Shown here: piece by piece, positions 9,410 through 18,066 of the stretch | Layout of the letters: every line of letters starts with the position of its first letter | Numbering within the stretch: position 1 is the first letter of the stretch | Assembly (NCBI GenBank): GCA_902524345.1 | Contig: CABZCX010000001.1 | Location: 315,001 to 379,000 of the forward strand | Direction of reading: 5' to 3' | DNA length: 64,000 bases | Origin: an uncultured Pelagibacteraceae bacterium | Lineage (GTDB): Bacteria > Pseudomonadota > Alphaproteobacteria > Pelagibacterales > Pelagibacteraceae | Notes under the pieces: model-generated | The model's input: the letters and a program-made list of their open reading frames with translations, nothing else | Database searches by the model: none | Told to the model about the DNA's origin: nothing | Position numbers and translations under genes: made by a program

Positions 9410-9805
9410 ATGATAAAATTTTTTTCTAAATATAAAATAATTTTTTACTTTCTGAATTTTTGTCTGATTTTTTTATATATTTTTCCAGGTAGTTTGATTG
9501 GCTTTTTTCTACATGGTGATATTAAAATGCAACCTCAAATAACACGTGACTTTATAATATCATCAAATCATTTTTATGTCTTCATTTTGTTATCAATGGT
9601 GGGTTTTCTTACCTTTTATAAATTTAACGAAACCAAAATATTAATAATCTACTTGCTCGTATTAGCGATAATTCTAGAAGTTTTTCACTTATTAATACCG
9701 GAAAGAAGTTTTCAATGGCAAGACCTTTTTGGGAATATATTTGGAGTGATAGTTGTAATTTTCATTAAGAAAATTATAAATAAATATGGCTTATTTAAAA
9801 AATAA
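9410..9805 (+). CDS. VanZ-like small membrane protein
   Basis: 131 residues with about four hydrophobic helices (near 9-32, 54-69, 76-91, 108-121). The blocks SNHFYVFILLSMVGFLTF and FHLLIPERSFQWQDLFGNIFG, with an E near helix 3 and a D-x-x-x-N-x-x-G in the last helix, resemble the VanZ-like family. Members have no agreed general function; VanZ itself is linked to teicoplanin resistance, which should not be read into this gene. Its last 20 bases overlap the start of the following lipoprotein gene, so the two are probably co-transcribed and may both relate to the envelope. Confidence 0.7.
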   Translation: MIKFFSKYKIIFYFLNFCLIFLYIFPGSLIGFFLHGDIKMQPQITRDFIISSNHFYVFILLSMVGFLTFYKFNETKILIIYLLVLAIILEVFHLLIPERSFQWQDLFGNIFGVIVVIFIKKIINKYGLFKK

Positions 9806-10385
9806 ATTAATTATTTTATTTTTTTTTTCGTTAACAAGTTGTTCATCAATTCCATCAAACACTTCAAATAGTTGCTCAATATTTAATGAGAGATATCTTT
9901 GGTATAAGCACACAAAAAAAGTTGAAAAAAAATGGGGCACCCCGATTTATATTCAACTTGCAATTATAAAAATGGAGTCAGACTTCGATTGGTTAGCAAA
10001 ACCTGCAAGACAAAAAATTTTTAAAGTTATTCCTTATAAAAGACCATCAAGTTCATTCGGTTACTCACAAGCCGTTAAAGGAACATGGGAGCAATATAAA
10101 AAAGAGACTGGAAACAAATTAGCCACAAGAGCAAGATTTAAAGATAGTGTAGACTTTATTGGTTGGTATACAAATAAAACTGAAACAATTCTAAAAATTT
10201 CAAAAAAAGATGCTTTCAAGCAGTATCTTGCTTACCATGAGGGCTGGGGGAATTTCAAACATTACAGAAAGAATAAGAAGGTAATTGGATTAGCTAAAAA
10301 AGTGGAAAAACAAGCTGGTCTTTACAAGAGACAATTATCAGAGTGCAGTAAATCTCTTAATAAAAATAAATATATTATTTTTTAG
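9786..10385 (+). CDS. Lytic-transglycosylase-like lipoprotein
   Basis: 199 residues. A short hydrophobic signal ends in the lipobox LTSC (Cys at about 19), so the protein should be a lipoprotein. The mature part contains QLAIIKMESDFDW, with a Glu placed like the catalytic Glu of SLT domains, then SFGYSQAVKGTWEQYK and LAYHEGWGNF, matching the G-Y-x-Q and A-Y-x-x-G blocks of lytic transglycosylases. It probably cleaves peptidoglycan glycan strands from the periplasmic face. It overlaps the VanZ-like gene upstream and the convergent RND gene downstream by 11 bases. Activity is inferred from motifs. Confidence 0.75.
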   Translation: MAYLKNKLIILFFFSLTSCSSIPSNTSNSCSIFNERYLWYKHTKKVEKKWGTPIYIQLAIIKMESDFDWLAKPARQKIFKVIPYKRPSSSFGYSQAVKGTWEQYKKETGNKLATRARFKDSVDFIGWYTNKTETILKISKKDAFKQYLAYHEGWGNFKHYRKNKKVIGLAKKVEKQAGLYKRQLSECSKSLNKNKYIIF

Positions 10386-13300
10386 ATAATTCTTTTTTTA
10401 ATTCTAAATCAACTTCATCTATTCTCTTTGTATTTTTAGCTAAAGCTAAGTACATTGATGGAGTAATATATAATGTAAAAAATGTAGATATAATCATTCC
10501 ACCTAGAATAGTTGAACCCACAGCCAATCTTGAACCCTCACCAGCACCCGGTCCAATATTTCCTATAACTAGTGGCATCATTGCAATCATAGTACTTAAA
10601 GATGTCATGATGATTGGTCTAAACCTTACTGAGCATGCCTCTTTTACTGCTGACTCAATATTTTTGCCTGTAGTTCTTATTCGATTGGCATAATCGACTA
10701 TTAAAATACTATTTTTTGTAGAGATACCTATAAGAATGATGAGAGCAATTTGAGAAAAAATATTCACAGAGCTGTTTAAAAATAATATGAAAACTAATCC
10801 ACCAAATATTGCTAATGGAACAGTTAAAACAATTATAAATGGATGAATAAAAGAATTAAAGGTTGCGGCCATTACCAAATAAGCAGTTAGTAAAGATAAA
10901 ACAAATATTATAAACAATTCATTACTTGTCTCTTTAATTTCCTCAGATTTTCCTTTCCAAGTAATTTGATTTTTTGGGGCTAAATTTTCCATTACATCCT
11001 CAAAAAATCTTATTGCTTCAATTAATGTATAGCCTTCATTAATATTTGCAGATATTGTTACTGCTCTTTGCCTGTTGTACCTTGATAATTCTTTTGCAGA
11101 GCCTTCCTCTTTAAAGCTTACTAAATTTGCAAGTGAGATTAGTTTTCCAGTAGTATCGGAACGAACAAATATTTTTGAAACTCCCTCTTTATTTCTCCTA
11201 TCTGACAAATATTGTTGGACAATAATTGGATATTCTCTACCTAATTTATTAAAAGTAGTAATTCTCTTGCCACCATAAAGAGTTTCTAGAGTTTCTCCAA
11301 TAGCTTTTGTGGAGACTCCTAGATCTTTAGCTTTATTTTTGTTTATTATTAATTTTACCTCAGGTTTATTTCTATTATAATCAGACTCAATTCTTGAGAG
11401 GTTTTTGTTAGATCTAATTTTTCGAATTATTTGTGTTTGAATTTCTTCGAGTTCTTCGTAGCTGTTACCATAAATAACCATTTGCACTGGTTTATTATAA
11501 TTAGAAACCCTTATTGATTGGGGAGATATAGGAAAAGCCAGGGCTTGGGGGAGCGTAACAATTTTTCCAATCGCCTCCCTTAAGATTATTTGTTGTCCTT
11601 TTTTTCTTTTTTTCCAATCATCTAAAAGAGCAATTATTATAAAACTATTAAATGAGTTTGCTGAGTTTCCAAATCCAGGTACTCGCATAATAAATCTTGA
11701 GTAAGGACTATCTTCAGATTGTAAAAGTGGTATTAATCTAGCCTCAACTTTTTGCGCTTGTTCTTGTGTATATTCAAAAGAGCTTCCCTCATCAGTGGCT
11801 CCTATAATTAAATAAGCACCACGATCTTCCATAGGCAACAATTCCTTTTTTGAAAAACTAAGTAATAAGATAGAAGAAATAATTATAAAGACTATAAAAA
11901 TACCAACTAATTTAGTTTTGTGAATAATAACATCTAAGGTTTCTCTATAAAATTTGGCAAAATTTAAAAAAACTTTCTCAAATTTTTGTATAAAAACTTT
12001 CTTTGAGCTTTTTTTATTTAAGAATTTACTAGCAAGCATTGGTGACAGTGTTAATGCTACAAAAGATGAAATTACTATTGAAAATGACAATGCAATTGCA
12101 GTTTCTCTAAATAATGTCCCAGAAATTCCCTCAATAAATATTAGCGGAAGGAAAACGGCAACCAAAATTAGTGTTGTTGCGATTATTGCAAATGATATTT
12201 GTTTAGATCCTTTGTAGGCTGCAACAAGCGGTGTTTCTCCATTTTCTATTCTTCTATATATCGCGTCTGTCATGATTACAGAGTCATCTGTAATTATGCC
12301 TATGGCCAATATAAAACTTAAAAGCACAAAAATATTTATTGATAGACCAAAAATATAAAGACCTAAAAAAGATGCTATTAAACTTACCGGAAGTGCAATA
12401 GCTGGCACAACCACAGCCTTGAGATTTCCCAAGAATAAATAGATTATTAAAACAACCAAAACAAACGCTATAACCAAGGTTTTATATACTTCCTCAATTG
12501 CAGCCTCCACATAATTAGCTCTATTAAATGAGATCCTTAAATCTAGTTCTTCAGGCAAAGATTTTCTTACTTCAATTATCTTTTTTTTAATATCCTTTGA
12601 AAGCTCAACTGTTGACGCACCACTTCTTGCATAAATACCAATCCCGACGGTTTTCAAATTTATTTGATCTTTAGTTTGAGCTTTGAAAAGAGTTTTTTCT
12701 GAAACAGGTCCAAATTCAATATTTGCAATATCAGATAATAAAATAACTTTATTATTAGTTTTTTTTATCGGTAATTGTTTAATAGAATCTATATCATTAT
12801 AGGATTTGTCTAAATTAAGCGTTAGATCAATGTTATCTGCCTCAAGAGTTCCAGCTGGAAGACTAATATTCTCTCCCCGCATTGCAACTTCAACTTCATT
12901 TATTGTTAGATCATTTGCCGCCAGTTTAATCGGATCAATCCAAACTCTAATACTTAATTCTCTCAGACCACCAACTAATATTCTTCCAACATTTTTTACA
13001 CTTGAAAATTGATCTACCAAATATCTTTTCGCATAATCTCCTAATTCAAGATCACTCCAAGTAGACGAGGATAAGGATAACCACATTGTAGTTGTGAAGC
13101 CCGCAGCTCTTTTTAATATCTGTGGAGGTTCTGACTCTGTGGGTAAATTATCAACAACTCTTGCAACTCTTTCTCTAATATCATTTGCAGCGTTATCCAA
13201 ATTTATACTTGTGTCAAACTCAACATTTATTGTGCTCCTACCATTTTCAGATTTGGAATCTATGTTTTTTATTCCTTCAGCGCCCCCTATTACATCCTCA

Positions 13301-13503
13301 ATAACTTGAGTGACTTCTTGATCTATTATTGACGCTGATGCTGAGTTATAATTTACTTGTACTTGAACCACAGGTGGTTGAATACCATCAGGGAGTTCTC
13401 TAACTGGTAATTTCCAAAATACAAATAATCCAAAAATAATTAGTATTAAGGACATTACCCATGATACCGCAGGTCTTTTTATACTTAATTCAGTGATAAA
13501 CAT
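10375..13503 (-). CDS. RND-family efflux transporter, inner-membrane pump
   Basis: 1042 residues, the standard length of AcrB/MexB-type pumps. The N-terminus (FITELSIKRPAVSWVMSL, then LPVRELPDGIQPPVVQVQV) is classical for the family. Transmembrane helix 4 carries the proton-relay acids in GIITDDSVIMTDAIYRR, and the second half repeats the fold with GISTKNSILIVDYANR. It should export hydrophobic compounds using proton influx, together with the periplasmic adaptor encoded immediately upstream on the same strand (no gap between stop and start). No TolC-type outer-membrane channel lies in the window. Substrate cannot be read from the sequence. Confidence 0.95.
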   Translation of the reverse strand: MFITELSIKRPAVSWVMSLILIIFGLFVFWKLPVRELPDGIQPPVVQVQVNYNSASASIIDQEVTQVIEDVIGGAEGIKNIDSKSENGRSTINVEFDTSINLDNAANDIRERVARVVDNLPTESEPPQILKRAAGFTTTMWLSLSSSTWSDLELGDYAKRYLVDQFSSVKNVGRILVGGLRELSIRVWIDPIKLAANDLTINEVEVAMRGENISLPAGTLEADNIDLTLNLDKSYNDIDSIKQLPIKKTNNKVILLSDIANIEFGPVSEKTLFKAQTKDQINLKTVGIGIYARSGASTVELSKDIKKKIIEVRKSLPEELDLRISFNRANYVEAAIEEVYKTLVIAFVLVVLIIYLFLGNLKAVVVPAIALPVSLIASFLGLYIFGLSINIFVLLSFILAIGIITDDSVIMTDAIYRRIENGETPLVAAYKGSKQISFAIIATTLILVAVFLPLIFIEGISGTLFRETAIALSFSIVISSFVALTLSPMLASKFLNKKSSKKVFIQKFEKVFLNFAKFYRETLDVIIHKTKLVGIFIVFIIISSILLLSFSKKELLPMEDRGAYLIIGATDEGSSFEYTQEQAQKVEARLIPLLQSEDSPYSRFIMRVPGFGNSANSFNSFIIIALLDDWKKRKKGQQIILREAIGKIVTLPQALAFPISPQSIRVSNYNKPVQMVIYGNSYEELEEIQTQIIRKIRSNKNLSRIESDYNRNKPEVKLIINKNKAKDLGVSTKAIGETLETLYGGKRITTFNKLGREYPIIVQQYLSDRRNKEGVSKIFVRSDTTGKLISLANLVSFKEEGSAKELSRYNRQRAVTISANINEGYTLIEAIRFFEDVMENLAPKNQITWKGKSEEIKETSNELFIIFVLSLLTAYLVMAATFNSFIHPFIIVLTVPLAIFGGLVFILFLNSSVNIFSQIALIILIGISTKNSILIVDYANRIRTTGKNIESAVKEACSVRFRPIIMTSLSTMIAMMPLVIGNIGPGAGEGSRLAVGSTILGGMIISTFFTLYITPSMYLALAKNTKRIDEVDLELKKELSKK

Positions 13504-14373
13504 TTATTTTGTTATAGGTTTAATTTTACCGTTGGGTCTAACTTTTTTAAGGCCCTCAGCTACAACAGTTTCTCCTTCATTAAGTCCAGAGATTATCTCA
13601 ATATTTCTATTACTTCTTAATCCTGTCTTCACCTCAGTTTTGTTAGCAATATTTGAACCATTAATTTTGTAAACATATGACTTGTCACCTTCAATCATCA
13701 CGCTTGTATCAGGCACGCTTAATGAATTTCTTAAGTTAAATTTTATACTAACCTCCAACAATGAGCCTGAAATTAATTCTTGGTTTGAATTATTCACTTT
13801 AATTCTAGATAATAAACTTCGTGTATCTGCATTTATTCTGCTTGAAACAAAATCAACTTCTCCAGAAAAAACTTTATCTTTGTAGCTTGATAATTTTACT
13901 TCTACTGGAAGTCCTTTTTTAATTGATGCAGAATAACTTTCAGGAATCTTTATATCTGAGTAAATTTCAGAATTATCATCTAGCGTAATAATAAATATGT
14001 TATTCGAGACTAAAATATCTTCAGTAAGCCCTGTGTAACCGAGCACACCACTAAACGGTGCAATAATATCTCCACTCTTTAAACTTATTAATTTATCTCC
14101 TTTTTTTACAAAATCTTTAAGCTCTAAATCACCTAGGAGGTCGTCTTTTTTAATTTTGAAAGTTTGTGATTTTTTGGAAATTGCGGTGCCAAAAGTTTCA
14201 ATTCTTTCTGAAAATTCTTTGTTTATCACCTCTGTAACTATTATTCCTGGAGGAGGTATCTTGCTAAATTTTTTTTTAAAATGATTGGCTATTAAAGTTC
14301 TTGAAATAATTACAGCTGCAATAACAAGAAAAAATATTAAAATAATTGATATTGTTTTTGTAGATCTTTTCAT
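13504..14373 (-). CDS. Efflux RND transporter periplasmic adaptor (membrane fusion protein)
   Basis: 289 residues, somewhat short for the family. A single N-terminal helix (about 8-28) anchors it, followed by PPGIIVTEVINKEF and the lipoyl/barrel segments SGDIIAPFSGVLGYTGL and a C-terminal VKTGLRSNRNIEIISGLNEGETVV typical of HlyD/AcrA adaptors. The long alpha-hairpin is short, as in the compact adaptors that pair with some HAE1 pumps. Its stop codon is directly followed by the ATG of the RND pump, so the pair forms one operon. Confidence 0.92.
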   Translation of the reverse strand: MKRSTKTISIILIFFLVIAAVIISRTLIANHFKKKFSKIPPPGIIVTEVINKEFSERIETFGTAISKKSQTFKIKKDDLLGDLELKDFVKKGDKLISLKSGDIIAPFSGVLGYTGLTEDILVSNNIFIITLDDNSEIYSDIKIPESYSASIKKGLPVEVKLSSYKDKVFSGEVDFVSSRINADTRSLLSRIKVNNSNQELISGSLLEVSIKFNLRNSLSVPDTSVMIEGDKSYVYKINGSNIANKTEVKTGLRSNRNIEIISGLNEGETVVAEGLKKVRPNGKIKPITK

Positions 14374-14377
14374 ACTT

Positions 14378-15193
14378 CTAAATTAATCCGTATTCAGCCC
14401 AAGAACCATCGTAAATGCAAGGTAGATATTTATCATTTATTAGGGAATAAGCTAGTGCCAAAACACACGCAGTAACTCCAGATCCACAAGAAAAAACTAT
14501 ATTCTTGTCAACAATATCATTTAAACACGAATGAAAAATTTTTTTAAGTTCATCTACATCTTTAAATGTTTTGTCTTCATTTAAACAGGAACTGAATGGT
14601 ATACAAAAAGAATTCTTAATATTTCCACTTTTTAATCCTTTTCTAGGTTCCGCAACTCTACCCTCAAATCTTTCTTTGCTTCTAGCATCTATAACTTTAA
14701 AACTGGGTTTAATTATATTTTGATTTATCATTTTCATATCCTTAACTAATTCTTTTTTTTCTAGGCTCTTATATTTGGACGTATTTATCTGAGGTAAATC
14801 AGAGGTAGTAATTCTTATTTCTTTGATCCATTTTTTTAAACCACCATTTAATATATGTACTAATTTTGGATCATGTCCAAAATAAATAAAATTATACCAA
14901 CATCGACACGAACTTATTACATCAGAGTTGTCATAAATTACTATTTCATCATTATTTTTAATTCCCATTGCTGAAACAATCTTTTCCCAATCGTGTTTAT
15001 CAACCAGCATATGGGGAAGATTTGTTTTTTTGTTTGAATTAAAATCTAAATCAAAAAATATGGAGTTGGGTATGTGCTTGGTTTTGTATTCCTCAAAACC
15101 ATTTCTTTTTGTTAAAGGCATATGCCATGAGCAATCAATAATTTTTACATTATCTAGATTCTTGTTTAACCATTCAGTCTCTACTAATGACAT
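14378..15193 (-). CDS. sseA: Two-domain sulfurtransferase (3-mercaptopyruvate / thiosulfate)
   Basis: 271 residues with two rhodanese domains. The active-site Cys is C236 in FSCGSGVTACVLA; the CGSGVTA loop is the form typical of 3-mercaptopyruvate sulfurtransferase, whereas thiosulfate rhodaneses have CRKGVTA. The first domain ends with a non-catalytic HILNGGLKKW; the second begins near VIDARSKERFEGRVAEPR. It moves sulfane sulfur from mercaptopyruvate to acceptors. It lies one base before msrA on the same strand, giving a small sulfur/redox cluster with msrA and the downstream RND genes 4 bases away. Confidence 0.92.
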   Translation of the reverse strand: MSLVETEWLNKNLDNVKIIDCSWHMPLTKRNGFEEYKTKHIPNSIFFDLDFNSNKKTNLPHMLVDKHDWEKIVSAMGIKNNDEIVIYDNSDVISSCRCWYNFIYFGHDPKLVHILNGGLKKWIKEIRITTSDLPQINTSKYKSLEKKELVKDMKMINQNIIKPSFKVIDARSKERFEGRVAEPRKGLKSGNIKNSFCIPFSSCLNEDKTFKDVDELKKIFHSCLNDIVDKNIVFSCGSGVTACVLALAYSLINDKYLPCIYDGSWAEYGLI

Positions 15194-15637
15194 TTATCTT
15201 TTTTCCAAATATCTTTGGTGATATTCTTCGGCAACACAATAATTTTTAAGTAACGATATTTTTGTTACGACTCTGCCTGACAATTTTTGATTTACTTCAT
15301 TTAAAACCTTTTCAGCTATTTCTTTTTGATTATCATTTAAATAAAATATTTCACTCCTATATTGGGTCCCAAAATCAGGCCCTTGAGAATTTAATGTGGT
15401 TGGGTCATGAATATCAAAAAATATATTTAAAATTTTTTCGTACGAGATCATTTTTTCATCAAAATCGAGCCTAACAACCTCTGCATGATTAGTTTTTCCT
15501 GTGCATACTTCTTTATAGGTAGTTTGTTTGCTATAGCCTCCGCAATAGCCAACTTCTGTTTTAATTATCCCATCAATTTTACTGAATTTTATTTCAGGTC
15601 CCCAAAAACATCCAAGAGCTAAAACTGCTATTTCCAT
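15194..15637 (-). CDS. msrA: Peptide-methionine (S)-S-oxide reductase
   Basis: 147 residues. The catalytic motif is GCFWGPE with the nucleophile C10 close to the N-terminus, followed by VGYCGGYSKQTTYKEVCTGKTNHAEVV (quoted in parts: the YCGGY and TGKTNHAEV blocks) and HDPTTLNSQGPDFGTQYRS. It repairs oxidised methionine in proteins, with thioredoxin as usual reductant. Upstream partner in the same run is none; the gene starts the minus-strand operon msrA-sseA-MFP-RND. The protein is at the short end for MsrA and lacks the C-terminal extension with the extra recycling cysteines. Confidence 0.96.
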   Translation of the reverse strand: MEIAVLALGCFWGPEIKFSKIDGIIKTEVGYCGGYSKQTTYKEVCTGKTNHAEVVRLDFDEKMISYEKILNIFFDIHDPTTLNSQGPDFGTQYRSEIFYLNDNQKEIAEKVLNEVNQKLSGRVVTKISLLKNYCVAEEYHQRYLEKR

Positions 15638-15672
15638 TGATAAAGATTTAAATTAATTTACAAATTATTCGT

Positions 15673-16557
15673 ATGCTAAGTAAAAATCAATTGGGTTTTT
15701 TGTACATGTTTATGTCTGTTTGTGCATTTTCATTAATGGACATAATTGTTAAGTGGTCGGTTGATTATCCAATAGGACAAGTTTTATTTTTTAGAGGATT
15801 TTTTGGTATCCTATTTTATTTCCTTATAATACCTAAAGAGAGACTTCATAATTTTTATTATACAAAAAGGGCTGGTTTACATTTTTTACGTTGTATGTCG
15901 GGCCTTGTTGCTTTAGTTGCAATTTTTATAGCTTTAAGAAAATTACCTTTAGCGACCGTTGTTAGCATTTCATTTGCTGCACCAATATTTACAACAATCT
16001 TATCAATATTTTTATTAAGTGAAAAAGTTGGGATTTACAGATGGCTTGCGGTAATAATTGGTTTTATAGGGATATTAATTATTACTGAGCCAGGTATAAG
16101 CCAATTAAATATTTATTATGTTTTCCCAGTAATATTTTGTCTTGGTTTATCTTATGTAGCCATTACTTTAAGACAATTATCAACAACAGAACCTGTATGG
16201 TTAATTTCTTTTTATTTTTCTTTATCAATTACTTTATTAAGTTTTTTAAGTATTCCACAAGGATGGGTTATGCCAAGTTTGAAAGATTTTATATTTTTAT
16301 CTTTGGTTGGTATTTTTGGCGGAGTAGCTAATCTATGGCTGGGTCAGTCATATAAATATTCTGAAGTTTCTCTTGTTACCCCGTTAAAATATTTAGCCTT
16401 ATTATTTGCCATTGTCTTTGGTTACTTCATATGGGGAGAGGTGCCCTCATATAAAACACTTTTTGGAGCATCACTAGTAATTATATCTACATTGATTATC
16501 TTTAGAAGAGAAATTTATAATAAAAAAATAATCACTTCTAAAACAATAAATGACTAA
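15673..16557 (+). CDS. EamA/DMT-superfamily permease
   Basis: 294 residues with about ten hydrophobic helices arranged as two five-helix EamA repeats. FSLMDIIVKWSVDYPIGQVLFFRG at the N-terminus (first 16 of these: FSLMDIIVKWSVDYPI) and LPLATVVSISFAAPIFTTIL close to helix 4 are typical of bacterial drug/metabolite transporters. Members move amino acids, nucleobases or other small metabolites across the inner membrane; substrate cannot be told here. The last 8 bases overlap the DNA glycosylase gene. Confidence 0.9.
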   Translation: MLSKNQLGFLYMFMSVCAFSLMDIIVKWSVDYPIGQVLFFRGFFGILFYFLIIPKERLHNFYYTKRAGLHFLRCMSGLVALVAIFIALRKLPLATVVSISFAAPIFTTILSIFLLSEKVGIYRWLAVIIGFIGILIITEPGISQLNIYYVFPVIFCLGLSYVAITLRQLSTTEPVWLISFYFSLSITLLSFLSIPQGWVMPSLKDFIFLSLVGIFGGVANLWLGQSYKYSEVSLVTPLKYLALLFAIVFGYFIWGEVPSYKTLFGASLVIISTLIIFRREIYNKKIITSKTIND

Positions 16558-17185
16558 AGTTCCAAAATATTGGAAAAAAGCAAAAAATTACCTATCAAAA
16601 AAAGATAAAGTATTAGCAAAGTTAATTAAAAGTTATCAAAGTCCATCAGAAATAATTCTTACTTCTAGAAGAAATATATTTTTTTCTTTATGCAAAAGTA
16701 TTATTGGTCAACAAATTAGTGTTGCTGCTGCAAACGCTGTTTTTTCAAAATTTAAAAAGAAGTGTAATAATAAAATAAATCCAAAGATAGTATCTAAATT
16801 AACTACATCTCAATTAAAAAGTTGTGGACTGAGCCGCCAAAAGGTCTCTGGTATTAAGAATTTAGCAAAAAAGACTTTAAATAAATCTTTTAATCCAAAA
16901 CTAATAAAGAATATGAGCGACGAAGAGGCAATAGTTTATCTTTCTCAATTAAAACAAATTGGAAGATGGTCGGCAGAAATGATTTTACTTTTTACTTATA
17001 ATAGATCTAATATTTGGCCTGTCCAGGATATTGGCCTTTTGAGAGCAATTTCTAAAAACTATAAAAAAAAGTATTTACCGCCTGAAAAATTTGTGATGCT
17101 TTTAAAAAAAAATTTTTCACCTTATTGTTCTGTAGCAACATGGTATCTATGGAGAAGTATTGATCCAGAACCTATTCAGTATTAA
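16550..17185 (+). CDS. DNA-3-methyladenine glycosylase, AlkA-like HhH-GPD family
   Basis: 211 residues. FFSLCKSIIGQQISVAAAN is the conserved Q-Q-[IV]-S block of AlkA-type glycosylases, and the helix-hairpin-helix LKQIGRWSAEMILLF followed by WPVQDIGLLRAI supplies the catalytic Asp (D160). It should excise alkylated bases from DNA as the first step in base-excision repair. The length matches the compact AlkA form without the N-terminal domain of the E. coli protein. Start overlaps the DMT permease by 8 bases; the end overlaps the convergent DUF1330 gene by 14. Confidence 0.9.
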   Translation: MTKVPKYWKKAKNYLSKKDKVLAKLIKSYQSPSEIILTSRRNIFFSLCKSIIGQQISVAAANAVFSKFKKKCNNKINPKIVSKLTTSQLKSCGLSRQKVSGIKNLAKKTLNKSFNPKLIKNMSDEEAIVYLSQLKQIGRWSAEMILLFTYNRSNIWPVQDIGLLRAISKNYKKKYLPPEKFVMLLKKNFSPYCSVATWYLWRSIDPEPIQY

Positions 17186-17468
17186 AACCTTCTACTATTT
17201 GCATATGTCTAATAGTTGTTTTTCTTGCTAATTCCCAACCAGCTTTATATTCTTTTGACTCATGACACTTTAATGCTTGTTCGAAACTAGGGAATTCCCA
17301 AACCACTGTTCTTAAAAAATCATCACCATCAAAAGTTGTATGTTTTCCTCCTCTAACAAGAGGCAAACCTCCATAACTTTTTATTATTGGAGTAACAGTC
17401 TCTGCATATTTTTTTAAATTTTCTTGATTATCTACTTTTAAGTATAAACTTATCCAATACGCTTTCAT
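17172..17468 (-). CDS. DUF1330 family protein
   Basis: 98 residues forming one alpha-beta ferredoxin-like domain. AYWISLYLKVDNQENLKKYA, LPLVRGGKHTTFDGDDFLRTVV, WEFPSFEQALKCHESKEYK are the standard DUF1330 blocks. The biochemical role of the family is not settled. A clear Shine-Dalgarno (AAAAGGAGAAATC before the ATG) stands out here, since most genes in the window have none; this suggests efficient translation. Its 3' end overlaps the DNA glycosylase gene. Confidence 0.9.
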   Translation of the reverse strand: MKAYWISLYLKVDNQENLKKYAETVTPIIKSYGGLPLVRGGKHTTFDGDDFLRTVVWEFPSFEQALKCHESKEYKAGWELARKTTIRHMQIVEGFNTE

Positions 17469-17496
17469 GATTTCTCCTTTTTAAATAATTTCAATT

Positions 17497-18033
17497 ATGA
17501 TAATAAATTTCATGGCAGAGAAATTGATTATCAGCTTTAATGAGTATACTAAAATAGTTGAAAAACTAGCAATACAAATTCATCAAAAATATAAACCTAC
17601 AGTATTAGTTGGCATTATGAGAGGAGCAGCTCCAATCATTGACATTTTATCGAGAATTTTGAAACTACCTATCGCATACATTGTCATTCAAAGTTATTCA
17701 GGTGAAGGCATGGAGGATCAACAAGGCCAATTGATGTTTGCAAGAGAAATAAGCTCTTTAGCTAGTAATGAAGATTTTAACAAAGTACTTTTAATTGATG
17801 ATCTCTCTGACACTGGATTGACATTAAACAAAAGCATCGAATGGCTAAAAAATTATGGTCCCACAAAAGATTATATAAAAGAGGTAAAAACTGCTTGTTT
17901 ATGGAAAAAAAAATCTTCAACTTTTGAACCCGATTTTTGTCCTATAAGACTAAATTCAGATCCATGGATCGTCCAACCTACTGAACATTACGAAGAATTA
18001 TCAATTGAGGAAATATTAAAACAAAATAAATAG
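17497..18033 (+). CDS. Purine phosphoribosyltransferase
   Basis: 178 residues from the ATG at 17497; a second ATG at 17512 (MAEKLIISF) is equally plausible. VLVGIMRGAAPIIDILSRIL is the type I PRTase nucleobase hood/core strand, and the PRPP-binding loop is KVLLIDDLSDTGLTL. This looks like the hypoxanthine/guanine/xanthine salvage group. The facing gene is a purine-type permease ending 34 bases away, which agrees with uptake followed by salvage. A perfect hairpin starting at the stop codon separates the two. Exact base specificity is not readable. Confidence 0.88.
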   Translation: MIINFMAEKLIISFNEYTKIVEKLAIQIHQKYKPTVLVGIMRGAAPIIDILSRILKLPIAYIVIQSYSGEGMEDQQGQLMFAREISSLASNEDFNKVLLIDDLSDTGLTLNKSIEWLKNYGPTKDYIKEVKTACLWKKKSSTFEPDFCPIRLNSDPWIVQPTEHYEELSIEEILKQNK

Positions 18034-18060
18034 GGCTAGTAAAAACTAGCCCTATTTTAT
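18031..18060 (+). terminator. Bidirectional intrinsic terminator between phosphoribosyltransferase and purine permease
   Basis: Perfect 10-bp stem TAGGGCTAGT / ACTAGCCCTA (18031-18040 with 18045-18054) closed by an AAAA loop and followed by TTTTAT. The stem begins at the stop codon of the plus-strand gene. The same structure read on the minus strand lies just after the permease stop, with an A-rich 5' side, so it could serve both convergent genes. Confidence 0.85.
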
Positions 18061-18066
18061 AAATGT

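Noticed and set aside
9410-9805. Antibiotic-resistance role for the VanZ-like gene
   Set aside because: Only the membrane fold resembles VanZ; no other glycopeptide-resistance gene is present, so no resistance claim is justified.
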